From contig JANEZZ010002664.1 in the NCBI GenBank assembly GCA_026122225.1, positions 248,001 through 312,000 of the forward strand: a DNA stretch of 64,000 nt, read 5' to 3'. Every line of letters begins with the position of its first letter. The first letter of the stretch is position 1. The DNA comes from Heloderma charlesbogerti (lineage: Eukaryota > Chordata > Lepidosauria > Squamata > Helodermatidae). The notes beneath the pieces were generated by a model. It was given only the letters and a program-made list of their open reading frames with translations, was not told the origin of the DNA and made no database searches. A program made the translations under genes and the position numbers. Shown here piece after piece: positions 33,240 through 44,195 of this stretch.

Positions 33240-33673
33240 TAGGGATGGATGACCCCCCCTTCCGGTTTCGGCAGGTGCCCACTGAAGTGCTGCCCACACT
33301 CGAGCCCCCACGAGCTCGCTGAGCTACCCACACTCTCCCCAGATCCTGTCCACGAGTGCCTGCCATGTCCCCGCCCTTGTTTTTATGAAAGAAGGAGGTC
33401 TCTAAAAATGTGTATATTTAAATATGTGCAAATTCGGGCTGGGAAAGGTTGATATATGCAGTATTAGAGGCATAAATGGGCCGTTTTTTCATAAAAACAA
33501 GCTTGTGAAAATGGCGGGCACTTGCAGATGGGTCTGGGTGAGTGCAGGGAATGTCCGGGAGGGCTTGAGAGGGGGTGAGCGAAGCCAGAGTCTCGGTGCG
33601 CGCAGTCTGGGGGTGGGGGCAGGGTGGAGCCCAACTGACTCCCAGACCCAATCGGTTGCCCACGCTATCCCTA
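33240..33673 (+). mobile_element. hAT-like element, first of a tandem pair
   Basis: TAGGGATGGATGACC to CACGCTATCCCTA, flanked by CTTCTGAG at the left and CTTCAGAG at the right. The interior (AAGAAGGAGGTCTC, ACAAGCTTGTGAAAATGG) is unlike the other families. Confidence 0.8.
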
Positions 33674-33681
33674 CTTCAGAG

Positions 33682-34095
33682 TAGGGGTGTCAGAGAAATC
33701 CACAATGGAATCAAATGAGTTCAGATTTCTATGAATCCAGCTGGCGCATTCCACAGCAGACTGGCTTTTCCCAAGTCACATGGATTCCGCAAACCTGCAG
33801 ACTATTTTTGTTACTTTCCAGAATTTTACACGCATTTAGTCACAGAAAAATGCAAAAAATAAACAAACACTGGCCAAAAATGCACATTTCCTCCATAGGC
33901 TAAAGCATGAAAATGCACATGGGGGGGGGGGGTCTACACATTTTCACAAGTGCAGATTTGCACACATGGAAACTTGTGCAAATTTGGGAAACTGGAAAAA
34001 AAAAATTCTGCCAATGAGCAGAAGATGGAACGAAAGCCACCGGACACCCCGCAAAACACAGGTGGAACAGATTTGACAAAATCGTTACATCCCTG
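33682..34095 (+). mobile_element. hAT-like element, GCACATTT family, second of a tandem pair
   Basis: TAGGGGTGTCAGAGAAATC to TCGTTACATCCCTG, flanked by CTTCAGAG (33674-33681) and CTTCTGAG (34096-34103). It shares its left duplication with the element at 33240. Contains CCATAGGCTAAAGCATGAA. Confidence 0.88.
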
Positions 34096-34103
34096 CTTCT
34101 GAG

Positions 34104-34924
34104 TAGGAGTAAAATGGTAATGATCCCATTTGGCCTCTCCCAACCTGCCTTTGGCCTGTCTGCAGATGGAATGTGGCCCCTGAGACTTTTCCTATTCTGC
34201 AATTTGGCTCTCGGGCTGAAACAATATCCCCCACTCCCGCTATACCCACTTCCCTATACAGCCATGTACAGTGACCTTCTGGCTACTCGGAGATGAACTC
34301 TCTCCCCCCCGCTGCCAGTTCTGCAGTCCCCGCTGGGCTGTCCGTTGTGCCAGGTTCGGGAGTTGCAGTTGGCTTGGCAGGTTGCAAGGAGCTCATGGGC
34401 TTTTTCTACTCCATGAGCATCAAAGGGGGAATGGAGTAGGTGGGAATGAAGGCTCCTTCGCTTCCCTGCTCTGGCCCTCCCAGATGTTTCATTGATGCTA
34501 TAAATCGAGGAGGCATCGACCCGCCGATCCCCGCAGCTGGGGAGGCAGGAGAGAGCCCTCCGGCACGAGCAGAGAGCAGCACCCGCTCCATTCGCCAGGC
34601 CCGTAACTCAGAGTTAATGAGCCACAGAAGCTGTGGAAGCCGGGTGAATCGCCCAATAAATATTCGGCTGGACCTTTTAAGTCAATCAGGACGGAAAACC
34701 AAGCAGGCCTTGTGTCAAGGAGGCCAATTGCAAGGGATAAAAAGAAGTGCCCTGGGAGTGGGCTCCTTTGGCCCCCTCAATATTTCCTTGTGTTTCTCCC
34801 TGTGTTACAGCCTCCCTTCCCTTCTCCACTCTTTGTGCCTTCTGCTAGGACTGGAGCTGTCTTCCCTGCTGCATTCAGCTCCTGTGGTCATTGACAAAGT
34901 CACCAGGCCTTGAACTCAGTGCCA
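34104..34924. other. Unique block, candidate conserved non-coding DNA at 34440-34720
   Basis: 34440-34720 holds TTTCATTGATGCTATAAATC, GGAGGCATCGACCC, AGAGTTAATGAGCC and CCCAATAAATATTCGGC, with mixed composition and no repeat signature. Overlapping ORFs on both strands have no domain. Possible regulatory element of SRRM3; inference. Confidence 0.4.
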
Positions 34925-35135
34925 GGGCATCAAGGGTAGGCATGGTCGGGCACTTGCCGAGGGCCTGTGCCCCAGCAGGGGCCCGCTGACAAGAAGGCCC
35001 TGGACGTGCTCCTCTTCATTGCCATTACAGCCTGCTTGTTCATCTGCCTCTCTCACAGGCCCAGACAATGGTGGTGTTGAGAAGGAGGAACAGCAGATGC
35101 CATGGCATACTTGATCTCTGCCTACTGGTAGCAAT
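34925..35135 (-). repeat. Unclassified dispersed repeat, inverted relative to 63478
   Basis: The reverse complement shares GCGGGCCCCTGCTGGGG, CTGTTCCTCCTTCTCA and CTGTCTGGGCC-like blocks, in order, with 63478-63665. The end points coincide roughly on both sides. Confidence 0.6.
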
Positions 35136-35899
35136 GATGAGAAAGGGTGATGAGCAGTTGGTGAGGATGGAGGTGAGAAGAGTCACTGAGGGAGAGGACC
35201 TGTTGAGGGTGTCTTGCCCAAGAGCCCACAAAAACCTGGAGGAGTCACTGCTCAGCACTCTAACTAGACATGTGCAGGTTTATTCTGTTGTGTTCCTATC
35301 CTTGCTTTACCCTCTATTCAACTCCTTCTGAATTCTGGTTTAGCTAGGAGGACTTCTCCCCACCGCATGTTACTAAAGAGCAGAAACACCTTGACACAGC
35401 ACAGCAAAAATATATATATATATATACAAAAAATCTTGATGGATGTGGTCATATACATGGTTGTATCAAGTTTCTTTTGCTGCATTTCTTCAAACTGAGG
35501 CACATGGGTGCAGCTTCACACTGGGAAAACATCAGGCAAAAAGGTGAGGTCATTGATACAACTTGAGCATAGAATTGCATCTAAAGCCTTTTCATTTGGG
35601 GTTTTACTGAGGCACACATGCATTGCTGTGCACTGGGAAATGGAACTTTGATACAACTGGACACACGGTTGCATCAAATTCTTTTGCTGTGGTGTTTCAC
35701 TAATAGCAAATTCTTTTGCTGTGGTGTTTTACAGTAGTGCAGCTGTGCTTGGATAGAAAATGCATCTGATGATACCAATATGATGCTCATATGTTTTCTC
35801 CCTGAAGGCAAACAGTCCTGGAGAGTTGAATTTAGCTGGGAAAACAGCAAAAACACCTTCCCATCAATGCCGCACTCCTGAGCCAATGCATTCCACCCC
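35136..35899. other. No gene seen; unique sequence with local duplications
   Basis: An (AT)n tract is at 35409-35425. The phrase AAATTCTTTTGCTGTGGTGTTT occurs twice, near 35678 and 35708, in related forms, and GATACAACT recurs, hinting at a diverged tandem repeat. No coding signal. Confidence 0.45.
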
Positions 35900-36243
35900 C
35901 TCAGCTGCCTTTATTTATTTATTTATTTTAAACCACATCATATACATATTCATAGTAAACTCATTCTCCAACTGCTGATGTAGAAGTAGGTTTGCAGATA
36001 CCAGGTGAAGGCCTTTTTATTTTCCCAGGCACTAAATCTTTTAGCTCTGTTGTTTTAAATCTGTTATTGTATACTAAATCTCTGCACTGCTGCTATGCTT
36101 TATTGTTTTTTACTTCATTCTTATCGTAGTTTTATAATTCTAATTTTTATAATGTATGTTATACCTTATTTTATGGTTTACATAGTTGTGAACCACCCAG
36201 AGAGCGTAAGCTATCGGGCAGTATGGGACTGAAATAAATAAAT
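35900..36243 (+). repeat. LINE 3' tail fragment
   Basis: The right part reads GTGAACCACCCAGAGAGCG, TATCGGGCAGTATGGG, then (AATAA)n, a common reptile LINE 3' end. An AT-rich (TTTA)n lies at its left. Confidence 0.55.
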
Positions 36244-37162
36244 GGAAAAAAAATAAGAGGGTAAGCCCTCCCAAATACATCACAATGACAGAGCAGTCTC
36301 GTTGACTACAGATTAGGGCTATTTTGTTGCAGATCGTGAATCTAAGGATGGGGGCGAAACACGTCCTGTTTGCATTTTCATGCTCTGCAACAAAATGTTG
36401 CAATGTGAAGCACTTCCAACAAAATGCAAACTGAATACATTTCACGGTTCTGAACCACTCCATGAACCAAAACTCAATGACCCCTCACAATTTGCACTTC
36501 TCTGAATTTCGCAGCGGTGTTCTCCGATCAAAACATGGATACAAATTTGCATGTGTTGGGGGAAATAATGTTCAAAAATGCGTTATATTAGGAAAATGAC
36601 TTGCCAAAAATGTTTATATTAGGGCACAATTCTATGGGGTGTAGTCGGCCGCCTCCACACGCTGTAATTTTTCCTTGAAAGGCTAATGGTGGCTGCCATT
36701 TTACCTTTTAGAGAGACGGAGAGTTGCCCCATGCGAAATCCAACGACACGCAGGTAAGGGAGGGGGTGGCAGTCTGTTGCAGGTTCTGGAGATCAGATTC
36801 CTGGGCATCTGGCCTCATTCGGGTCCACCACATATTTCTCCAGCATCCCTAATTGGGAAAAATGCGCACAAACATGAATTTTCATGCAAACTTTAAAAAA
36901 AAACAAAAAACTTTGGGATGAACCAAATTTAAGACTTTAAGGAGCTTTAGGAGAAACTGGAATTGACAAGAGTCATTCATCTGTACATGAATCTACTGCA
37001 TCACATCTACTGTGGCTGTAGGGTTATGGGAGAGGTCAGAGGTTGCTGGGGCCTCCATTGTGTGGCTGATCTCTCAGCCTGAGAACCCACGGAGATTGCC
37101 CACCATTAATAAAACAAGGGCAGACAGTTTGGGAAGGGTGAAGCAATGGATGTTCCTACCTC
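36244..37162. other. No gene seen; degenerate hAT end at 36640-36852
   Basis: 36770-36852 ends TTTCTCCAGCATCCCTA, a right end of the TAGGGATGT group, but the left end is not identifiable. 36853-37160 looks unique and leads up to the SRRM3 exon. Confidence 0.4.
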
Positions 37163-37208
37163 ACTCTCTCTCTGTCTCTGTCTCTGTCTCTGTCTGTCTC
37201 TCTCTCTC
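37163..37208 (+). repeat. (CT)n/(CTGTCT)n microsatellite upstream of SRRM3 exon
   Basis: CTCTCTCTGTCTCTGTCTC-type sequence ends about 30 bases before the 3' splice site at 37237 and continues into CTCCTCCCGCCCCTGG. It probably supplies most of the polypyrimidine tract for that acceptor. Confidence 0.85.
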
Positions 37209-37237
37209 CTCCCGCCCCTGGCAATCTGTTATGACAG

Positions 37238-37339
37238 GTATTCCGAAGAAGAGATCCGGCAGAAAGTTGGGACGTTCCGCCAAATGTTGATGGAGAAGGA
37301 GGGAGTGCTCACCCGTGAAGACCAGCATGGAAGGCATAT
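37238..37339 (+). CDS. SRRM3: SRRM3 exon (cwf21-domain C-terminal part)
   Basis: Internal coding exon of 102 nt, between GACAG at 37237 and donor GTGAGT at 37340. The first base completes a codon begun upstream; the last two bases (AT) are completed by the next exon to Ile. It encodes 33 full residues including IRQKVGTFRQMLMEKEG and VLTRED. This is the last helix of the cwf21 region of the SRRM2/SRRM3 family. SRRM2 has a related but different sequence here, and SRRM4 lacks a cwf21 domain, so SRRM3 fits best. In yeast Cwc21 this region contacts Prp8 and Snu114 in the spliceosome. The exon ends in REDQHGRH. The 5' coding exons were not seen in the window. Confidence 0.9.
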
Positions 37340-37441
37340 GTGAGTACCGAGGGATCACTGTACAGCCTGGGGTCCGGCCCATTTGACCAGAACCATTGGT
37401 ATAGAGCAGGGGTTGCTGTTTTTAAAGTGGGAGTCTGGCAG

Positions 37442-37783
37442 TAGGATGTCAGAGAAATCTGCAATGACTCCAAACAATTTGGATTTCTATTTATCTGACC
37501 TGTGGATTCTGTAACACACCAGCTTTTTCCGAGTCACGCAGTTTGTGCGTACTTGTGAACCGGTTTTTCACTTTTAGGGGTGATTTGTGCTAATACGCAT
37601 CAGCATTAGTGCACATTAAGTGATGCACACCTGTGCTAATGTGAAGTAGCGCTAATGTGAAGTAGTGCAAGTAAAGCGAAAGTCTGGTTAAAATATATCC
37701 AATGAGCGGGTGATGGAACAAAAGAGGCCTGACAATCCAGGGAACACAGACAGAACAAATTTAACAGACTTCGTACATCCCTA
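37442..37783 (+). mobile_element. hAT-like element, GCACATTT family
   Basis: TAGGATGTCAGAGAAATC to TTCGTACATCCCTA. The flanks TCTGGCAG/GCTGGCAT share a six-base core. It lies about 100 bp downstream of the SRRM3 exon donor at 37340, in intron sequence. Confidence 0.8.
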
Positions 37784-37949
37784 GCTGGCATGTTGCAAAG
37801 TAACCTATCAGCCTCCGGTGCCATCTTTATGTCCAAGAATGCCTCTGGGCCCCACGTCCCTGAGCCTCAAAAGTTTGTTTTCTGTAAAATGACTGGTGTA
37901 GCAGAAAAATCTAGAATCAAAAGAGTGGTATTGTGTTTCTGGACCTCCG

Positions 37950-38085
37950 CCTTGTACTTGTGTTCTTGGGCAAGTTTCTTTTCCGTAAGTCTCACCAGTT
38001 TGCCTTCTGGGAAATGAATGTTTTGTGAACAGCCACGCCCACCATGGCAGCCATTTTGTGAAATTGCCAACAACACTCTCTTAAC
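37950..38085 (+). repeat. Dispersed repeat shared with 52275-52465
   Basis: Shares TGGGCAAGTTTCTTTTC, GTCTCACCAGTTTG.CTTCTGGG, CACGCCCACCATGGCAGCC and ATTTTGTGA with the copy next to the second exon. Class not determined. Confidence 0.65.
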
Positions 38086-38593
38086 ATTCCAAATGTATCC
38101 ATGGACCAAAAGTGTGTGGGGACTTCTGCTATATAGACAGAGTCTGGTTTCCAGCCTTGCTGGTCTGAACCTGTTTCTCAAGGTCTCTGGAATGTCTGAA
38201 CCAAAAGGAACCTGGTCCCCCCCCCCAACTCCTTGAATGCAGAAACTTAGCAGCTCAGGGGTAAGGATTCAGCTGAGCTTTCTGCCCAACGTGGTACTTT
38301 TCTATATGCTGAAAAGGGTTTCTCTCCCCGTGTATGTGTGTGTGTGAGAATTCAAATAGCAAGCCCCACTCACCTACAACCTGAAGTGGTACAATTTGGG
38401 AAAGGTTAATCTCCAGTACTACTGATGTTTAAATGGGGCTCTCAGGACAGAGTTTGTGGCCAGCAGACTGGTATTAGATCCCCTGTTTAAGATCTTGGGG
38501 TAGGGAAATCAGAGGGGAGGCATTTCGGCTTGGTCCTAAAAAAGTATACAGTTACTTTACGCAAGTCAAATTGGTTAGAACACTTCCTGCACT
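38086..38593. other. No gene seen; unique sequence
   Basis: Contains a (GT)n run near 38330-38345 and a poly-C run near 38217. No exon-like borders. Confidence 0.45.
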
Positions 38594-38675
38594 GAAGTCT
38601 TCCCCAACCTGGTACCCTCCACATGTGTTAGAATACAACTCCCAGAATCCCCCAGCCAGCCATGATTACAACACA
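38594..38675. mobile_element. Foldback MITE fragment (ACTACAACTCCC family)
   Basis: TTCCCCAACCTGGTACCCTC and AATACAACTCCCAGAATCCC; one arm of the element complete at 55264. Confidence 0.7.
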
Positions 38676-38705
38676 ACAACTAGGGTGAACTGGCCATGTG
38701 TCCTA

Positions 38706-38958
38706 GTTTGTTTGTTTGTTTGTTTATTTATTTATTGCATTTATATCCCACCTTTTTTCCTCTAAGGAACTCAAGGCAGCGTATATGATCCTCCTCCTTC
38801 CTCCATTTTATCCTCACAACAACAACCCTTTGAGGTGGGTTGGGCTGAGAGTCTGTGACTGGCCCAAAGTCACCCAGTGAGCTTCCATGGCCGAGTGGGG
38901 ACTAGAACCTGGATCTCCCGGCTCCTAGTCCAGCACTCTAGCCACTACACCACACTGG
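38706..38958 (-). mobile_element. tRNA-derived SINE, antisense, full length
   Basis: The minus strand reads CAGTGTGGTGTAGTGGCTAG, GGTTCTAGTCCCCAC, GGGCCAGTCACAG and ends in a (AAAT)n tail at the left (38706-38740). Confidence 0.95.
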
Positions 38959-39869
38959 TTTACAGAGGACAGTCGTCTCTTGGAAGGCAAAATCTGCCCA
39001 GCCCAAGTCTAGTTTAAAGATAAATAACCATCAGAAGGGAGAGCAGGCAGATGGGCCTTGAAGTTGCCATCCACTGTTAGAATCTGGGCAGCAGACTGAA
39101 CAGGCACACAACTCACCCGGTCGGTCTTCTCCACTACAGTAAGAAGTATTGCATTTCTATTTAAATTCCGTCCGTCTTTCTACATCTGCATCTATACGTA
39201 TAAATTAGCAAGTGCAAATCTTTGTCCTCTTTCATGCTCTTTCTGGGGGTGATGCATTTCCTCCTTGGGGTGCCGTGTAAACTGGCCACCCCGTCCACAC
39301 TTCAATTCTGATTTTATGGTAGTTTGCTGATGGCTTTGATCATCGTTTTATTGTGTTCCATGGTTTTAAACTTTGCATGCTGCCATGGGAATGTGCGTTC
39401 CCTCTAAAAGGCAGCTTATAAATCTTTAAAATCAATCAATCAAAAAGCTAGAAGGATTTACTCCCCCCCCCCGAAAGTTCAATGTTCAAGTGAGGTGGAA
39501 GGGGGGGCGGGGAAACGGGTCTGGAATATCCCTGAGGGGTCAGGCTCTCAACGCACCTTTTGGCTACAGCCCTCTTGAGTGCTGTCTCCTTAGTGGGAAG
39601 GTGGGGGCATAAATGAATAAATAAATATTTGGAGGCAGGGAGCAATCTTGGTTACCCCCCACGGACCCCATGTGAGGAGGTGTTAATAGCTCTGCCTGTT
39701 CTGATGGGTGTCATGGCTTGGCGCCATGGCAAGATTTGAACTCATGGCCTTTGAGAGGAGTATGGATTTTGTCAGCGTGACCCCTTCTGTCTTTGGCCAA
39801 AGGTGGGAACTTTGACCACACCTCCCAAGGAAGCCTCATTATACCACAGGCCAGAGCATTCCTGATCTT
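38959..39869. other. No gene seen; degenerate repeats
   Basis: 39130-39265 (CATTTCTATTTAAATTCCG, ATAAATTAGCAAGTGC, TTTGTCCTCTTTC) matches 5585-5720. 39300-39435 resembles a LINE 3' tail. No exons. Confidence 0.4.
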
Positions 39870-40275
39870 GTAAATTATTATGATTTATTATTTCTTAGAA
39901 TTCTTAGACACCTTTCTCAAAAAGCGGCTCAAGGCATCTAAAAATATAGATTTTAAAATAGCTAAAAACAATTATCCGCTAAAACACACCACCCCATAAA
40001 AGAACTAAAATCTCAGTGACTTCTTGGGCAAGCTTCCCAAGTTTCTTGGGAAACTTGCCCAAGGACAACCAGAACCATTCAAACGCCTGAGAATAGAGGA
40101 TTGTCTTATCTTGGTATCAAAAAGATGACAATGTTGGCACCAGGCAGGCCTTGCTGGGCAGACCATCTCACTATCAAGGGGCCACCAGCAAAAAGGCCCT
40201 CTCCCTTGTTGCTATCCTCTGAGCCTCCCTCAGAGGAGGACCTCAGGTGTTGATTATACTCCTCAAGTCAAGTTT
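39870..40275 (-). repeat. LINE-derived interspersed repeat, antisense
   Basis: Same layout as 8005-8600: TCTTAGACACC, AAAATAGCTAAAAACA, then AAAAAGGCCCTCTCCC and AGAGGAGGACC. Contains a short GGCAAGCTTCCCAAG/TTGGGAAACTTGCC inverted pair at about 40027-40062. Confidence 0.55.
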
Positions 40276-40342
40276 CTGTGTCAACCGATGTGGGAACTTG
40301 CTTTTCCTGGCTTTCTAGACTGCTCCTGCCCTGCCCATGAGC

Positions 40343-40736
40343 TAGGGATGTCTGTCGCTGGGAAGTCTGGTTCTTTTTTGACTTGACAGATTTCCACAGT
40401 GGGCATGGCTCAATTTCTTTGTGAGCCGAGTTACAGGCTTTTCCCCAAACTCTGGGAACTTTTTTCATGCATTTTTCACGGGTTCTGCGATTTGCGCAAA
40501 TATCTGAGCCATTTGCCCACATTATGGTCAAATTTGCCCAAATTACAGCCGCATGTGTGCAAATTGCAGAACCAGTGGGGGGAGGAATGCACAAAATGCC
40601 CGGAAAATCTCCAAACTGGCTTCAACCTGCTGCAGCTCAAGTCAGGTGATGCAGCAGGAACTGAAGTCTGGGGGGGGGCGAACCTAGGAAAACCTGTCAA
40701 ACCCCACCTCCTGAATGGATTTCTCTGACATCCCTA
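40343..40736 (+). mobile_element. hAT-like element, GCAAATT-rich family, complete
   Basis: TAGGGATGTCTGTCGCTGGG to TTCTCTGACATCCCTA; 394 bp. The interior has AATTACAGCCGC and AAATTGCAGAACC. The flanks share only GAGC. Confidence 0.78.
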
Positions 40737-42193
40737 GAAAGAGCTGGGGCAGAAGCAGCAGGGAGGATGGATCTGGGCTTGAGTGGCAGCATTCTCTTCT
40801 GGGTCTCGAGTGTCAGCAGTTGCCTTTCTGAGGGATGCAATTGCCATCAGAGGCCGTGGCATGGCTTTCCCCCACCTCAGGGGCCTGCTCCATCAATAAC
40901 GCTTCACAACTTTCCTGGATTGACAGTGAATTAGCCACCCAGCGCTCAGCAGCCCAGAGAGTAAACTGCACACTACAATCCATCAGTTGGGGGGGGGGAC
41001 AGGGACGGGGACAGAGGATTGAGAAACCAGGTCACTCGGGACAGGAATAGACCTTGCTGAGTCACTGCATGTGAATGCCTCATTGGGCCGGGGAATTGGG
41101 GCACCGGTGAAAAAGTGGGCCCAGAACTGAGGAAGGCAGGCGGAATAGGCAGGGCAGAAACACCAGCCAAAGATGGAATGCTGAGCCCAAACTTCACTTC
41201 GGACTTGAAATTTAGGGGGGGCCGGGGGGACCAAAAACGCCACTCAAACTTACCTTTTTTGCTGCCACCACTTATTTCACCACGGTGGTGGTTTTCCTGG
41301 CAGCTGGCAGCCATCCCAGAAGCCTCCTCAGGAATGCCTCAGTGGCTGAGGGTTGCCTCCCCACCACAGAAACCCTTCGGGGTGATATAGCATCATTCCA
41401 AGGCCCCAAACAGACATTACTTTAAATCCAAAAGTAGCAGCTATGCCTTTTTCTTTTTTTACTCAAGATTAGATGCAAGTCCTGCAACCTGCATCTTAAA
41501 AGCCCCCTACTCCACACACCAGGGCCCTGATCCAGATTGGGGGGCTGCACCTACTCTAGAGTAAAAATGGAGGGGGAGACATAGCTGCTAGACACACATT
41601 TCAAGTAATGTCTGTCTGGGACCTGAGGGAAGTGGGAATGTTGGCCCGCAGGAACCACAACACCACTGTCGCCACCAGTAAGCCCCCTTCCATCCCCATT
41701 TCCTGCAGTCCCCCTGAATATTACCCCAAACCCTTCCCCACAACTTCATTGCCTTTGAATGGGATGGAAAAATTGGGTGAGTAGAGGGACGTTTTGTCTC
41801 AGCCTTACAAAGTATACCTGCTAGTAAAAGTAAACAGCCAAATGCACAGCGGTGGTGTAACCCCATGGCCTAGAGTGTTGGATATGAGAGATCTGAGTTC
41901 AAATCACCTGTCTGCACTGGAGTCATTTGGTGCTTCTCCTCATCTTGCGATGCTGCGTGCAAAAGCAGCAGTGCTCTTCTGCCTGCTGAATGACCAAACT
42001 GTAGGGGTGTTTCACACTTTCCCCACCCACTCTGTTTTTCTCATCAAAGTATCAAAAGCACCCGCAGTTTCTGCTTTTACCCCATGGGTGAGAAAAAAGT
42101 ACAGATATGTTTATTCTCCCCCATGGGCAAAGCAGCAACCTCGTGAAGGTTTTAATCAGAAAATTAGCACGGTGGGAAAAGGTTGAGCATCTG

Positions 42194-42226
<33 letters not shown>

Positions 42227-42660
42227 CCTATCAAATTGCACCCGCTACCTAGCACCCACCCACTTACCTTGGCAGCTACATTTAATTTAAAAAAGATCTT
42301 GGAATGAGCTAACCTTACTGAGCTTCTGCATCAATTCTTTATGGTGCCTGTGTTACAGTGATTGCCAAGCATTTGGCACATGTTGATACACTTCTGCATG
42401 TGATGGATTTGGTGAATAGCCAAATGCAGAAATCTCTCCGTCCACTTTTCAAACAGCGATGGGCACAACTGGGAGACGGGCGACATTTGCTGGCATATAT
42501 CTGGATTTTTGAACGCTCACAGAATGTGTCCCAGATTGTCAACGTTGACATGTGACAGGTCAATCATGAGTTGCCACATTTTGGACATGTGATCGATTCA
42601 ACCATTTGCCATTTAAACAAATGTGTTTCAGGTCAGGTAATCTTATTTCCAGTTTGAGGT
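40737..42660. other. No gene seen; unique sequence, SINE remnant, CA microsatellite
   Basis: 41848-41935 (CGGTGGTGTAACCCC, GAGTTCAAATCACC) is a diverged tRNA-SINE head. A (CA)n run lies at 42196-42224. 42300-42560 is unique. Overlapping ORFs at 40973-41390 are composition-driven. Confidence 0.45.
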
Positions 42661-42990
42661 TAGGGATCGATGAGAATTTCATTTCTGCTTGTCAAACATG
42701 GAAGTCTGCCCTGTTTGCAACCCCAAACGTGAATGCGACAATATGTTCACTGAAAATGTTCGTAAATGAGTGAATGTGCCTGATTTCGGTTTGCGCAACT
42801 TCCCCCATTGACTTTGTGCAAATGTCCAAATTTGCACAGATTTTGAAATCAGCCCCACTTTTGTCTATGGGGAAAATTGCACGACACTGGGGATTTTTGC
42901 GCAACTTCCATGTTCAGTCACTGTTCATTTCATGCAATTTTCCCGTTCGCACAATATGAACGGCAATTGCAAATGCGACCATAAATTGGA
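42661..42990 (+). mobile_element. hAT-like element, long AT-rich family (copy 3)
   Basis: TAGGGATCGATGAGAATTTC start, GCAACCCCAAACGTGAATG interior as at 5510. The right end is not clear. Confidence 0.55.
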
Positions 42991-44187
42991 TGTGAGATGA
43001 ACAGCAGGCTGATGTCTGGAGATACTTGATGGACTCAAACATCACTCGGTCACCCATCTCCCTTTGAGGTTAATACTTCATGCATTCCATGAAAGCTGAT
43101 GCTGGAATAAAATTGTGAGTCTTTATGGTGCAACAAGACTCTGTTGTTCTTATTTCCAAGAAGCGCTATTTTTGATTTCCATAAGGTGGGGGAGGAATTT
43201 TTGGCAAAGTTCAAAGTCCCACTGTTAGCTATATCCCAGATTACATTTTCAGCAGCAGTGTAGTTTAAGATAATTTCTTGTGCTTATTTGTTTTATTGAT
43301 CACTTCAGGATGAACTGAAATGCATTCACCCTTCTCCTCTAAAGCTGGCTGTGAGGAGACAGCATTCTGAGGGGACTTTTTGTTTTTAAGGGGACCACCA
43401 GAACCAGTACACAAAATAGTTGTTGGTGCAAAAGAGTAGGCCCAGATGGAGCTGAGGGATCCACTGGAATCCCAAAAGGCCACCCCCCAGATCCACTGGT
43501 GAATTCCAGTTTGGACATGACTGAGGATCAAAACAGAAATGATAGCAGAGGGTCTGTGTTAGAGTACTTGGTGTTGCAGCAGGTAGGTGCTTTCAGGCAG
43601 AGAACAGGTGGACAAGTTGGGGTTGCTGAATCCATTTGCATCTCTCTCTTGCACACACATACAGGCGCACGTGCACACATGTGCACACACACACACACAC
43701 TCATGAACACACACTAATTCTCTCCACCTGATGCTTTTCTTGCAACCAGGCTCCAAGACCAAATTTTACTCCACCAAGTGTACCATTTCAGGATATGGAT
43801 TCTGTCAATGTTCTGTGCTGTACCTTGGGTTGCAGGATTCAGCTATGACCAGATCTTTAGCAGGGGTTAGGTTAGGTCAAATTTCACAGGAAAACAAGAC
43901 AGGAAGAGATCAGCACCATGGAAAACTCAAAGTGGGGCTAGAGGCCAGACAAGGTTGTCTGCATGTTGCTCCAACAAGCAGCAGATCAAGAGTGAGTCTT
44001 AAATAAGAGTTTGGCTGCCTTTAGGCTGGTCCATCTCAAGCTGCAATGACATGGGGGTGGCTGTGGCATGTGATGGTCTTCATGGCCAGAGTCCTCAGAA
44101 CCCAAGGGTGGCAATTGGACCTCCTTTGAATGTGGGGGTGGGGCACATAGGGGTCTTCCTGGAGGACTGGGTCCTGAGGAGGTGGAA
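42991..44187. other. No gene seen; unique sequence with CA-rich microsatellite
   Basis: A CACACATGTGCACACAC-type tract lies at 43650-43712. The rest is unremarkable. Confidence 0.45.
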
Positions 44188-44195
44188 GCCTTGTG

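Noticed and set aside
37012..37290. A 92-aa ORF as the start of a gene
   Set aside because: It reads from intron through the CT microsatellite into the exon in a different frame from the spliced SRRM3 frame.
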